Of a DNA stretch of 64,000 nucleotides, positions 11,086 to 22,699 are shown one piece after another (the stretch's first letter is position 1; each line of letters begins with the position of its first letter). This DNA is from Saturnia japonica (taxonomy: Eukaryota > Arthropoda > Insecta > Lepidoptera > Saturniidae): the NCBI GenBank assembly GCA_033032175.1, contig CM065318.1, positions 15,562,001 through 15,626,000 on the forward strand, in the 5' to 3' direction. The position numbers and the translations under genes are program-made. The notes under the pieces were generated by a model. The model was not told the DNA's origin, ran no database searches, and saw only the letters and a list, made by a program, of their open reading frames with translations.

Positions 11086-11640
11086 CAGTGAAGTGACCCA
11101 GAACCAATTCGGGTTTATGCCTGGACGTGCGAAAACGGATGCCATTTTCGTACTCTATCAATTATGTGAAAACTACAGGCATGCACACAAGAATTTGCAC
11201 ATGGTGTTTGTTGATCTGGAGAAGGATATACCTATACGATCGAGTACCCCGAGAGGTTCTGTTATGAGCTCTGAAAGAGAAGAGAGTGCCTGAGAAATAC
11301 CTGCACCTTATTCGTTCTATGTATAGTCGAGCCAGTACACACGTCAGGTCCGAGGCTGGAGTTACCAGTACGTTCAGTGTAACAAAGTTCAACTGTAGGC
11401 CTGCACCAAGGATCAGCTTTAATCCCTTATTTGTTTCTACTTATTATGGATACACAAACTGCAGATATACAAAAATAGGCAACTTGGTGTATGCTATTCG
11501 CAGATGACATTGTTCTTGTTGGAGAAAACGCTACTGAGGTCCAGAATAGGCTGAGAAAATGGCGAGAAAACCTTGAGAACGTTGGACTGAAAATTAGTAG
11601 AACAAAAATTTGAGCATTTTTTCTGCGACTTCGGTGGTCC
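11050..11640 (+). pseudogene. RTE-like LINE reverse-transcriptase fragment
   Basis: Several frames together carry conserved reverse-transcriptase blocks of RTE-type non-LTR retrotransposons. Around 11090-11215 the frame reads QFGFMPGRAKTDAIF then HMVFVDLEK. Around 11275-11360 it reads VPEKYLHLIRSMY. Around 11490-11610 it reads MLFADDIVLVGEN followed by GLKISRTK, where FADD is the catalytic aspartate motif. The blocks lie in different frames. The spacing between LEK and VPEK is shorter than in intact elements, so there are deletions and frameshifts. Endonuclease and C-terminal domains are absent. It is clearly non-functional. The order and identity of the motifs make the assignment to a LINE secure; the exact clade is less so. 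Confidence 0.75.
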
Positions 11641-12049
11641 ATCCAGTTTTTCTCATATAGCCTTAAACGGTGTATCCCTTGTAACGTAGTAAAATATCGT
11701 AGTATAATGCAGCGATATTAATTATCTTTCCGTTCGTTCGACTTCGCGTATTAAAATAAACAAAGCGCGCACTCTTATCTCTGAATACAAAGTTCAAGGT
11801 AACATAACTTTCTCTTTTAAGACGTGAGAAGACGCTGCGGGCTTGAGCGGAAACATTTAATAAATATAGCAGAACGGTGGTTCCGACATTCATTCTCTAA
11901 AAAAATATTTTCGAAATTAAAACGCTGTTATACCGTGTGTTTCCATGAAGTTACATGTGTAAAGTTTCTTAAGAACACCCGGTAAGTAAGATTAATTATT
12001 TTGCAAGATAAGGCTTTTATTTCCTCATCAGTTAGTACAAGTTTACGAC

Positions 12050-12178
12050 ATTTACAGCGCGTCATAATCAGGATCGCGTGCGTGCCGTCGCTGCCTTCTG
12101 GCTGACCACCGGATATTGAAGGCTAATTAATTGCTGTCCTCTCTAGCGATCAGGGTGCCTGTTTGTAAAACCCCGGTA
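12050..12178. other. Unique moderate-GC block with homeodomain-type core
   Basis: A block free of visible repeats with GATCGCGTGCGTGCCGTCGC and GGCTAATTAATTGCTG. TAATTA is the classic homeodomain core. It could be a conserved non-coding element; nothing in the sequence proves function. Confidence 0.25.
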
Positions 12179-12382
12179 AGAAATTAGCATATCATCGTTC
12201 GTTTATCTTCAATACTTTTAAATGAATACCGCCATTTTTTTAAATATCATGAACCGTATACGTTTATGTTCTGAAATCATGCATTAAGTTCTTTTTTATC
12301 ATTCTTCAATCCATTTAACTTTGATTAAACCTATTTAGTATACGATTATCGAATATAACCAGACCTTCAGTCAACCTAGCAT

Positions 12383-12437
12383 CTCTACCTAACATTTCGG
12401 GGGTATAAGCGTGATGGTATGTTATGTAACTTCATAG
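12383..12437 (+). repeat. SINE-2 tail fragment
   Basis: CTACCTAACATTTCGGGGGT followed by AAGCGTGATGGTATGTTATG resembles the tail of the SINE at 35040-35252. Confidence 0.4.
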
Positions 12438-12449
12438 TTACCAACAGTG

Positions 12450-13050
12450 TGCTTAGCTCGCGTTGCGCAATTTATCATAGGTTTTTTTGGTAAGATTTAT
12501 TTAGTCCCGAATAATTTTGAATTCGGGATATCTTCTACAGTATTCATTTAAATTGAAAACTGGAAGAGACAATCTTTATCTACATTAAATGTTCAATTTA
12601 AATAATGAACCTATCTGGATAAAGATTAATACCGAATTGGAAAAAATAGCTTCTCAAATATAGTAGTAGTAATATTTTTAATTATTATGTTGAAGATAAA
12701 AATGGTTACTGTGAGTCAACCTTAGGAAATAGACATATGCCATCCCGGACTCTTCTCTAGGTTTTTTGTAGAACTATAATTCTTTATAACATTATTTTGA
12801 TGTATCTCATAAGGTTTAGCCAGCGTAAGCCATGTAAGCGCCCGAAAATCATTTCTTGACGACTTGATTAAAAATAATTAAATGTTCTCTACTGTACAAA
12901 AACTTAATTGGAATGTATTGTGTATAAAAACCTTCCGTAAAAAAATCTATAAACGTTATTGAAAGCCACATTAAAACACATTTACAGCGTAGTTTAAAAG
13001 ATCTAAGCGTGCTTAAGGACAGACAGCGGGAAGCGACTTTACTATACCTA
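12450..13050 (-). mobile_element. Helitron-like family C, copy 1
   Basis: Co-linear with 61933-62617 over about 600 bases: ATCTTCTACAGTATTCATT, AATAGCTTCTCAAATA, TTACTGTGAGTCAAC, AGGAAATAGACATATGCCAT, AGCGTAAGCCATGTAAGCGC and AGCGACTTTACTATACCTA. Copy 2 keeps the 3' terminus, which orients both on the minus strand. No coding capacity. Confidence 0.5.
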
Positions 13051-13428
13051 CTATGAATATTTGATAAGAAGAAGGTATAGACTATGTAGATGAATTCATA
13101 AGTGTAAAAAATATGTCATAATGTTATTTGTTTATTATAAATAGTTAAACTTACTATACATTTAAGAAAATATACTCGCAGATTATATTTTAAAAAATAT
13201 GAGGCGCCAACTGTCTGTTTTATTTTGATTTTCTACTATTTTGTCTTTTTCCCACAATAGATGACGCGGTACAAATAATGTAATTTTCTGACTTGCGATG
13301 TCTAGATTCGCTTCAATTTATTTACAGGTCATCATGTCTAAGTAATCGTAGAAATAGTAATCACTAATCACTTATATGAGTACATTGGTCAATTTTTGTA
13401 AGGCTAGTTTAGCTAGCCAAATTAATTA

Positions 13429-13807
13429 GAGGTGGGCGATATTATGAATATGAATGATTTACATAATCGGGAAATTTTGATAATTATAAGTGATGATAAT
13501 TCTTTCAGTCATCAATAATTAGCTCATTCCTTCACCTTCGTAATTCGATTATTGAATGATTACTCAAAATCCATAATCGAAGTACCGAATGAACTTTTTT
13601 TAGGTTATTCGTATGTAATGTTATAAAATACTTTATTTCGAAGATCTCCACTATCAATGATCAGTAATACTAGTTCGATTATGAGTGATAATTCCTAATC
13701 GAATTACTAATTTTCAATTAGTAATTACTTATGGCTATATTCGAGTTATCTCGAGATATCTTCATAATCAAATGATTACATTAGTATATCTCATAATCGG
13801 CCACCGC
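13429..13807. mobile_element. MITE family M1, copy 1 (TA target duplication)
   Basis: Begins GAGGTGGGCGAT and ends ATCGGCCACCGC, giving inverted ends GNGGTGGNCGAT, with TA directly outside both ends (13427-13428 and 13808-13809). The interior is AT-rich with many inverted ATAATCG/CGATTAT words. The copy at 26243-26605 has the same ends and the same TA flanks, which supports a real Tc1/mariner-type MITE. Confidence 0.65.
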
Positions 13808-13849
13808 TACTTTAGACTTTTAGACTTGCAAAAGTTATATTAGGTCGTC

Positions 13850-14504
13850 AGCTGCCCCGCGCAATTTCGACTGCGTCACTTATGACTATGAGAGAGGGTT
13901 AGAAACAATTGGTCGTAGGCACCCACAGAACAAAGAGTTTCTTTTTTCATGTAAGAACCTATAATACAATTAGGATCCTTAATTCTAAAGGAGCTGAAAC
14001 TTTATTTTACTGCGGAGTTATTTTAAAACTGTGATATCTCGTCAAATGTTCATTGAAATCTATTGATGTAAAGGGCAATTTTGTTCAAAATTAAATACTT
14101 GTGATGAATAATCTATATATTTCCATAAAAATTAATACTATGTTTATAAAAACACCTTCATTAATAATGCATTATTTTAGAACAAATTTTATTAATCTCA
14201 TATGCTATCGCGGCGTTTTTGTTAAAACTTTTTAAGAAAAGCAATTTCGTCACACATGATTGTTACGTAACTTATAACCATTTACGCTGCGCACGCAATG
14301 GAGGCTCTCAAAAGGAATTAATTATCCATATTTTTGTAACATTTTTCATTGATGCTCCGCTCTTATTGGTCGTAGCGTGATGTTATATAGCCTATAGTCT
14401 TCCTCGATAAATGGGCTATCCATTCGAACCAGTAGTTCCTGAGATTATTTCGTTCCACCAAACAAACAAACAAACTCTTCAGCTTTATAATATTATAGTA
14501 TAGA
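13850..14504 (-). mobile_element. Helitron-like family D, copy 1
   Basis: Minus-strand element. The 5' end reads TCTATACTATAATATTATAA then GTTTGTTTGTTTGG and CAGGAACTACTGG. The 3' region has GACGCAGTCGAAATTGCGCG. It matches 36830-37658 for most of its length but lacks about 160 internal bases present there. Confidence 0.55.
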
Positions 14505-14727
14505 TTATTTCTAAGATCTGAGCAGTTTTCGTGGTTTTTTTTTTTAAGATATGGTTATTATGTTCTGGCTCGGCAAAGTGACTGCAATAAAACAACTAGT
14601 AAGTAGTGTCAATAAATAATATAATAATAATTAATAACAATTAGTATTAATGAATGCCATTGTCATGTAAGCCTTAATTTTTTTTTTGTTACTTTAGCGT
14701 TATGACAAAATCTTACCTGTTTTTAAG

Positions 14728-14945
14728 TGACGATGTGTCCCATGATGGTAACACGCTAAGCCCAGTGTGGAAAACGGCTCTCAAGTGCAGCTGCCGCAAC
14801 ACACCTATAAGTGCTTGGAGAAAGATTTTCAACTTGAGGGTGGTATCTAACCATGCTATGGGTTCATCACCATATTTTCCTTCACCAAAAGATCAAGCTT
14901 AATGTAGGGATTCAAACTCACGTTGATCAAGGTCTGAGCGATCAC
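14728..14945 (-). repeat. SINE-1 copy b
   Basis: TCCCATGATGGTAACACGCT, CTCAAGTGCAGCTGCCG, AACTTGAGGGTGGTA and the B-box complement GATTCAAACTCACG follow the SINE-1 order on the minus strand. Confidence 0.65.
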
Positions 14946-14949
14946 TTTT

Positions 14950-15510
14950 TCATATCAATAGAGTCTTCGATAAAATAAACTGAAATGGTTATCAACCCTT
15001 TAAAAAATCTTTATTACAGCACTGAAGTCGAATCTGGGATTAATGTTTATAGTCGAATCCACCACAATACAACATTGTAATACATATGCTAAGGTATAAA
15101 CAAAAGGAAAAACTATACCTAGAGAATCAATGCTTCTCGGAAATGTTTTGCAAATGTCCGCCGAAGGGATGTTTATTAGATTTGCTGAGACAAGGGTCTA
15201 CGTCCCTCCCTTTAAAACTCATGTGTACGTACTTATATTATGTACTTACATATATTTAGATAACTTCACCCGTATTACAAAAGAAACAAATAGAATTTAA
15301 AATTACGTGTTTCTACATCTACAGAGATTTCTCATTTATTGCTTAGCACCCATGAGGATTACCGTAATGATAATTAATATACAGCTTTTATCACTTATGA
15401 AATATTACACTTTAATCCAATTTAAACTTGATTAAAATACAATAGAAGGTTTCCATGTGTCATGTGTCAGCTTTAAAAAAAAAACAAAATCATTATTTTA
15501 TTTTAATTAT
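14950..15510. other. AT-rich spacer, nothing recognised
   Basis: No repeats with partners in the window and no credible gene. Confidence 0.3.
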
Positions 15511-15514
15511 CGTA

Positions 15515-16064
15515 AAGTTGCGTTTCCACCAGATAATGTATGTGCAAGATAGCTATACGGTGCGCAAAGAAAAAGTAATTCAAACTGTATTACTTTATTT
15601 TTTACCGACATAAGAAATGAGATTTTCAATTCGTTTGTATATTTTTTTAATGTATGTTCAGGCATAACTTCTTTGTTTATGAACCGATTTAGATACTTAA
15701 TACATTTTTCTTTGGAAAAATAATACCTTAAAGGTGGTCACATTTTAATTTCAATGACACTGGACCTTGGACTTTGAAGATACACCAGGGAGTTTCTCAA
15801 AACCTTTGATGTTGGATTTGAAGTTGAAGTAGCTCTGGGGAAACATGATTAACTGGGTTAAGTATTTGTACATATAAAAAAGCGAGAGATCGAGTTACCT
15901 ACGTGAGTGTGAGATGTGTGCAAAACGGTGTGGGAAATTTGAACTTAACAGACAACGTAAGCTTCTCACACACTTTGGTGGAAACCATCACACCGTTTCA
16001 CAGTACTGCTACATATCTTCGCACCGTTTAGCTACCTCGCATATCTCTCGTGGATACGCAGCCT
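15515..16064. mobile_element. MITE family M3, interrupted by another repeat
   Basis: Left end AAGTTGCGTTTCCACCAGA and right end CTCTCGTGGATACGCAGCCT form imperfect inverted repeats (TGCGTWTCCAC), each bordered by TA (15513-15514 and 16065-16066). The interior holds a second TTTGGTGGAAACC word. An ACCGACTT-family repeat occupies about 15596-15855, so the MITE is the older insertion. Confidence 0.5.
15596..15855 (+). repeat. ACCGACTTCAA repeat family, copy 2
   Basis: TTTTACCGACATAAG, CATAACTTCTTTGTTTATGA, AACCGATTTAGATAC and GGACTTTGAAGATACACCAG match copies at 2174, 42258, 52365 and 58362. It sits inside MITE M3. Confidence 0.5.
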
Positions 16065-17565
16065 TAAAGGCCATATAATATATTTTTTAATTCGACTATC
16101 TACGAAATATATAAGTAATATATTGGATAGTTTTTATTTACTATCTTACCACTTAAAAAAGTCCATCGCTAGGATTGGAAATAAGTGGGTCCTTGATTAA
16201 GCAACAAACAAATCTCAAGTGTGTCTGCCCACCCCATTGACGATAATAGGCGTGAAGATATATCACAATCAAAATTAAAGAACCCCAGTGACAATTCAGA
16301 CGAATTAAATGAATCTCACTTACCCTTATACAATTTTACTATAACCACATGGTCGTCACTGAAATTGTAACTGAAATCTTAACTTCATAGAGATGAAATT
16401 TCTTCAACTCGTTCAATGATAAAAGAGGTATTTTTTACAGCAGTATTATCCTCACAATAGTTCCGCTATTGAAGCTGCATTGTCAAACCGTTGTCGAAAT
16501 ATTATAAACGGTGTTCTGTGTTTACTAAGGTTGATTTTTGAATGGCATCATTTATAATGTCACCACAGGGGTTGCAAAAATCCAGCACGGATAGTGACGC
16601 CCCGCGAAGTAAGCTATCTGTTCTTATACTGTCATGTTATCGCAGAAGTTTACAAATTAGACATTCCAAATAACATCTAGACTAAATATGTTAGTAGAAC
16701 TTATTTAAACGCGACTTGATATCACATGTTTTTGGAACGGAAATTTCGTTTAATAAAATCAATATGTAGTCAAAAATGTTTCTATTTATATTTAGGTAAT
16801 CCAATATTAATACTACTAATCGTTTTATTACATTATATTTAAAACAAACAAAATGATTTTAAGAAGATAAAAATCGACGTGTGGATTTGTTGGGGACACG
16901 GCTGTGTATCTTATGTGAATACGAGTACGCTTGCATGATTTTTTTTTTGACATTTCCGGCACTTCTTCACTCTGTCATACATTATGGTGTTTTGCAGTCA
17001 GATTTACAACAAATAATACAAAACAGTTTTTTTTAAATGGGAAATTATATTAATAGTATAATAGTTAAAGTTTAGATTAGAATTTTGCTTTTGTTTTTAT
17101 TACTCCATTAAAATAAGTTTTTCACTAGTCTTGCTGTTTAGTGCAATGTTGATTGGATTTTTAAATATAGTGTGGGAATTTTTTTAATGTAATTTTCTGT
17201 TGGTATTAATACAAAAGCAACTTATTCGATGTAAATATTAAGTTAAATATTAAATTATTTAAAAGGATACTTGGTCAACATCGTTTCTTAGGGTAGGTAA
17301 CTACCAGATCAAAAACTACCTTATAAATAGAGAAATTTGGGGAAATATAATATTATATTACTAGAATATTTTGAATAAGTATTCTTTAAAATACAAACAA
17401 GCACGCTTTTGGCGTTTATAGTATACATTAGATTTTTATAGTTTCTAGATTAATTTCAACAGTAGGTACCTATACAATGTAACTTTGCAGAGTTAGAATT
17501 AAAAAGCAAATTTTTACAAAATAAAAAATAAATTATTTCAATCTTCCACCGCTACACAGATTATA
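16065..17565. other. AT-rich spacer, nothing recognised
   Basis: No coding frame of note and no partner repeats. Around 16490-16620 the G+C rises slightly (CCAGCACGGATAGTGACGCC) without an identifiable feature. Confidence 0.3.
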
Positions 17566-17569
17566 AGCT

Positions 17570-17765
17570 ATGAATAGGAGTAATGAAATAAATATTTAGC
17601 CGGTGGGGCAAATTCTATAACGCCCGAGCGAGCAAACCCCCAATTTAGTGCAACCCGGCCATTTCACAAAACACCCGATTGTTTGCGGTTAAGCACCATA
17701 AATTTATTCCGCTGTATTTGATTGGGCGGAAAGACGCTACCGTACTTTTTTGTGACTGTTCCTAA
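17570..17765. other. Unique block, possible conserved regulatory DNA
   Basis: About 190 non-repeated bases with clustered motif-like words: GTTTGCGGTTAAGC (Runt-type TGCGGT), CCATAAATTTATTCC (Caudal/Abd-B-like TTTAT) and TTGATTGGGCGGAAAG. No coding frame. The enhancer idea is inference. Confidence 0.25.
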
Positions 17766-18371
17766 GGAAATATAGACTAAAGAAAGACGGGAGATCTGTA
17801 TATGTATTTATGTTGCCTATCATTAGCATACTGCTCTGACGGGAATCAATGCAGCGCCATTTCTTTAGATCATTGCGTTTTATTCAGACTAAAGCAGATA
17901 ATGCTTGGAGGTGGTGAGTTTTAAAATGTTATTTTTGAAGCGAAAACTTCTTTAGTACCTACCGTTGCGATTTGAAACGTGATAAAACAAAAAGGCCATA
18001 CTATTATAAAAAGATAAACACATACCTCTATAAGATTTCGCCTACGAGGGAATAAGACATAATACATTTATTACACACGGTTAATGTAAGTCCTGATTTT
18101 CGTAATTATGATCGTCGTCAACTGGCCTAGCGGTGTGACGACCAGACTTGTACGCACTATTGTATAAACAGTACCAGTGGTTGATAGTTGGAAAAAGTGA
18201 TTTTATTAAAGACGGTATTTTTATGTTTTCTGAAGGTTTTTATTTCTACCACGTTTGAACTACACACTTGTTTTTTTTAAATGGTAAAGTAGCAAAGTAA
18301 CGACGCTTAGCTTGATTCCAAACTCAAAAAGAAATCACTATCTTTCACTATATTAGGCCTATATCATATAC

Positions 18372-18670
18372 TCTATATTATAAAACAAAGTCCCTCGCCG
18401 CGCCCGCCTGTCTGCCTGGACGCGATAAACACAAAAATTACGTAATAGATTTTCATACGGTTTCCATCAACGGACGGAGTGCTTCACGAGGAAGGTTCAG
18501 GTGTATAAACTATTAAGGTTTTGTGTAAATTGGCTGAAATATGAAGATAATTGTTGAAGCTGTCGGAAAAAAATATGCCGACTGGGAACTTTATTGGCGT
18601 GCGCTGAGTAAACCAATTGAGTTATATGTATTACTCTACTACCCGTGCGAAGCCGGGGTGGATTGCTAGT
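18372..18670 (+). mobile_element. Helitron-like family E, near-complete
   Basis: Starts TCTATATTATAAAACAAAGT and ends CCCGTGCGAAGCCGGGGTGG...GCTAGT|T. The 3' terminus is the same type as family C but the body differs. Short (299 bp), non-coding. The TC start, CTAGT end and following T fit Helitron insertion. Confidence 0.65.
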
Positions 18671-19129
18671 TGTTTATATATATAAAATTAAAAAGCGGTG
18701 TTACTCTTGTCGATGGAGCACTCTTCAGCTCTTCCTACATTCTGCCTTCCTTTTGACACCTTGATACTAAATGGTGCCCTATTTTTGTCTTCACTTGCTG
18801 AATGAATGCCTTTTTGGTCTTCCTATTTTTCTTCTCCCTTAAATTTTTCTTTTTGTTGTAGCTTTTAATAGGTCGTCGTATCAAATAAATTGCCTCACCA
18901 ATTTTCCCCTATTAATTTTAATGATTTTTAGTAATAACTAAAAATGCTATTGCTAATAACCAAATTCTTATACATTAAAGTTGTTTGTATGTTTACTGAT
19001 CGGAACAACACTGGCAAAATCTCAGCACTGCCACCTGAGATACAGGTTTACTTAGTTTAGGTGGTACCGAGCAGCTTATTGTAAAATCTATAACCTTGTT
19101 AACGAATTGTATGGTGAATAAATAATAAT

Positions 19130-19450
19130 TACTATCGGTCACCCAGTGGTCGAAATTCGACCAGCGACTTTTTGATCATAGACAATTTATTATTTATTTG
19201 ACGTAATTGCATTATGATTGTAAACAATGGATATTGTTGGTGTCACTTTTCAGTCAATGTCTAAGTTTACAGGGGTCTAAGTTCAATGGCATTGGTCAGC
19301 GTAGTATCCGCAGTATTGATTAATTTAATTTAATGTATTTGTAACACTCCTCTAAATAAACTTTAACCACGCTAAATCTCACACTTCTCCGTGTGCGCTG
19401 TATACTTAAAAAGGTGTCCGAAGATTTCTATTCACGTATTAATATACCTA
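19130..19450 (+). repeat. R5 repeat, copy 2
   Basis: Carries the head CGGTCACCCAGTGGTCG and AATTCGACCAG, then TTTTGATCATAGAC, GGGGTCTAAGTTCAATGGCA and TTCACGTATTAATATA. This is the most complete plus-strand copy. Confidence 0.5.
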
Positions 19451-19639
19451 TAGAATAAATTTGCTGAAATCAGTGATATAACGTTGCTACTTCTTAAAAC
19501 TAAATGGGAACCCTTCGTGTGTATAGTTTTACACTAAAGTTTAGAAACAATAGCTTCTTGGGGCCTAGTTTGTATAAAGTTTTTGATTTTGAGGGTTTAT
19601 TAAATACTTATTTGCTATCAATACGCGCAGAATGTTCCT

Positions 19640-19770
19640 CGTAGGAACCGAAACAGCGGGAGTTGTTTGTCAGCGAGCTTACTAAGCACCGCACCCGGGT
19701 GGATCTCACGGCGAATGGAAATCGCTTGCGCAAACAGGGGCACGACACTTGTGTGCACAGTTTGATCGCA
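19640..19770. other. Unique GC-richer block
   Basis: GGAACCGAAACAGCGGGAG through GCACCGCACCCGGGTGG and CTTGCGCAAACAGGGGCACG. No copies in the window, no credible frame. Possible regulatory DNA. Confidence 0.25.
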
Positions 19771-19975
19771 TTTTTAAACTTTATAAGAACATTGTAATAT
19801 TGTAAACTTTACTTCTATTTTTAACTATGTTATTTATCTTATAGGCTTTGGTTGCATCAATGTATAAGGCCTACGTTAATTTTTAAACGAATATTACCTA
19901 AGTTAGTTTTTAGGGTCTATGAATTTTTGTCGTGCAGCTTCTTTAGAAACTATAGGGAAAAAATTGGTCTTTGAG

Positions 19976-20100
19976 CATTTTCAAAATCAAAATCAAAAAT
20001 ATTTTATTCAGTTTAGGCCCTAAGGAAGTACTTATGAATGTCCACACACATATAATCCCATCACAAACATAGCAGTCTTTGAGAAGAGTCGGTAACAAAA
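19976..20100 (-). mobile_element. LINE 3' end with TCAAAA-type tail
   Basis: TTTTCAAAATCAAAATCAAA followed by AATATTTTATTCAGTTTAGG is the complement of a LINE 3' end with a short tandem (TTTTGA)n tail. 5'-truncated with no coding part. Confidence 0.4.
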
Positions 20101-20442
20101 TCGATCGGATTTATCAATTTTTGTTAACGAGTATTTGATTTGTTTACTGTAATTCTCATTTTTCGTGTATTTACAAAGAGGAAGTCACTCGATGTGAACG
20201 TGACGTGAAAATGTGGTCTCGTCTTCTCATAACATCGAATCTTTCAAGCTTACCACTAAGGGTTTTGATTATATAGACATGTATATAATGAGAGATTAAG
20301 AGATAAATAGGTCGGCATAACTAAGGCATACTTAGATAGACTCTCGTCAGGATGCAAAGAGAATTAAAAAAAAAATTGGCAAATTCTAATCTATGTAGGT
20401 AGTGTTACACGTAAGTAAGTAATTCTTCCTGCTATTTAAATC

Positions 20443-20600
20443 CATATATTAATACGTGAAGCAAAAGCTTTCTACCTCTTTTTAAGCGTATTACGTGCAC
20501 GGAAGACTGAGATTTGGCATAACAGTGAAAGTCCCGATATATCGGGACGAGTGGCTAAGTTCACGATGAAAGAATTAGAATATGTACATATTAATCACTC
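20443..20600 (-). repeat. R5 repeat, copy 3 (inverted)
   Basis: ATATTAATACGTGAAGCAAA, TTTTTAAGCGTATTACGTGC and GGAAGACTGAGATTTGGC are the reverse complement of the R5 right part. Confidence 0.45.
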
Positions 20601-20784
20601 TATTTACAATCTAAAAACAAAAACCCTGGTAAATTATACAGGGGACCTACTGGTGAATTGAAAAAAAAAAATAGACATGATGGAAATGACCGGCGATGGA
20701 ATGCCGATATCTCCATGGTCGTTGCTGTTTTGGATTGTACTGTACGGTAGGGTGTTGACATCATTGACATTGCCGTCCTACTTA

Positions 20785-21296
20785 ACTATTACAATTAATA
20801 AAATTGAAGTGTCTGTTTGTAATGTCAAAATAGTAGCTTTTTACTAAAAGCATATGAAAGTATATACGATGCCTATAAAAAAACTCATTTTTAAAATTTT
20901 TATCTGTTTTTCTGTATGTTTGTTTCGGGTAATAACCGAAACGGTTGGACCGATTTTGATGGGACTTTCACTGATAGATAGCTGATGATAGAGGGAGTAA
21001 TTTAGGCTACTTCTATTTTAGATAAAGAATTAGAATTCCGTACAAATAAAAGAAAAATTGGTCATGGTGAATCAATTCGGGCGCTTAAATGGCTTACGCT
21101 GAGTTAACCATAAAAGATGTATCAAATTAATGTAGACATTAAAATGATCTACAAAAAAGTCAGCGAGAGTAAATGTCTATCTTCTAAGGAATACCCACAA
21201 TAAGGATTTTTATCTTTAAAATAGCCGAGAGTGGGGGAGTAATATTCGCGCGGGTATTCTGTAGTCCACGTGAGCGAAGCCGCGGGCACAGCTAGT
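20785..21296 (+). mobile_element. Helitron-like family A, full-length copy
   Basis: Follows the family A consensus from ACAATTAATAAAATTGAAGT to GAAGCCGCGGGCACAGCTAG|T. All internal landmarks are present. The 5' TCTATA is mutated. Confidence 0.65.
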
Positions 21297-21477
21297 AAGA
21301 AATGAAAATATCTTTATCACTTTTAGCAGAACCGTTGTGTTGGGATTGTTATACCTAAGTATATCCAGCAATCCGATGTTCCTTGGTTCGAGTCCTATTT
21401 TATAACAACCTAAATTGGTACTAACATAAATATTACCCTAATAAGCATTTGGTAGCAATTTGACACCAAACTAAACT

Positions 21478-21780
21478 GCTCAGTTGCTCAGTGATAGCGT
21501 GTACGGACATCACGTGGATTAACGTGAGTTCGAATCCCTGCAACGAGCCAGAGCTTTCGGTGAAGGAAAAATCGTGATGAAAACATAGCATGTGGTAGGG
21601 CTTTTTCTAATGCCCGCCTGGCGAGCTACCACCCTCAAACTGAATATCTGTCACCAAGCACCTAGATATATGCAATGTGTGTTCGAGCAGCTGCACTTGA
21701 GAGCCAGTCTTCCACTAGGCTTAGCGTGCTACCAGCATGGGCTACAAATCTTCACTTAAGATCAGGTGAGATTGTAGGTT
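21478..21780 (+). repeat. SINE-1 copy c, full-length
   Basis: The head TTGCTCAGTGATAGCGTG is the A box; GAGTTCGAATCCCTG is the B box about 40 bases on. TTTCGGTGAAGGAAAAATCG, ATGCCCGCCTGGCGAGC, CTGCACTTGAGAGCCAGTC and a 3' CAGGTGAGATTGTAGG tail complete the element. The best reference copy in the window. Confidence 0.75.
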
Positions 21781-21914
21781 AGGTAGCTTGGTTGGCACAA
21801 TTTAGAAAAGGAGGGTAGCAGGAGAATCCAGTTAGGTTGGGCAACGTTCGGGAAATTCGTCAAGTCTTCACATCCCCCATTCCACAAGAGTCTTCAATTA
21901 GTGTGTCCTAAATA

Positions 21915-22417
21915 CCAAAAATTTAAGTGTTTGTTTGCATTGTTAAAATTAGCTTTAAGTGCATATGAAAGTGTTTACGGCAATTATAACTGTCTGTCTG
22001 TTTGTCCCGGGTAAACTCCGAAACGGTTAGATCGATTTTGACGGGACTTTCACTGGTAGATATCTAATGTTATAAGGAGTAACTTAGACTACCTTAGAAA
22101 AAAACTACTCAAGAAAAAGAATTAGGGTTCCGTGAAAACAAAATCAATTCGGACAAACGACGATTTTGGGGCGCTTAGATGGTTTAGTTATACTGAGTAA
22201 GCCTTAAGAGATATCAAATTAATGAAGTACATAATTGTATATCTTAAAACGATTTACAAAAAAGTAAGCAAGAGCATATGTCTATTTTCTAAGGACCAAC
22301 ACACAATAATCATTTTTGCCTTTAAAATAAGCGGGAGCGGAGGTAGCACGGTTCGCGCGTGTGCCCGATCGACGTCATTCTATAGTCCACGAAAGCGCAG
22401 CCGCGGGCACAGCTAGT
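21915..22417 (+). mobile_element. Helitron-like family A, full-length copy
   Basis: Runs from TTTAAGTGTTTGTTTGC to GCAGCCGCGGGCACAGCTAG|T and lies 135 bases after SINE-1 copy c. It contains ACTCCGAAACGGTTAGATCG and GCGCTTAGATGG. Confidence 0.65.
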
Positions 22418-22699
22418 AGTATTATATATAATTCCGGTAAAAACTTACCTTTGTACCATAAAGTATGTAGAGGCAAACACAATATATTGTTGAAGGTTAT
22501 TCACTCTCTTCTCTCGTACAGCGGCGACATGATCCCTCTGAAGTATTGTGTCCACACAATATAAGCGCAAATAAACCGGCACTCTCGGTACTCTCGGATG
22601 TACCAGCCTTATATAGACCGGGAGCTAACTATCTTATAACATATAGAAAGAAATCATTTATTAAATAAAAAATAATCATAATATTCTACATTAAATTTG

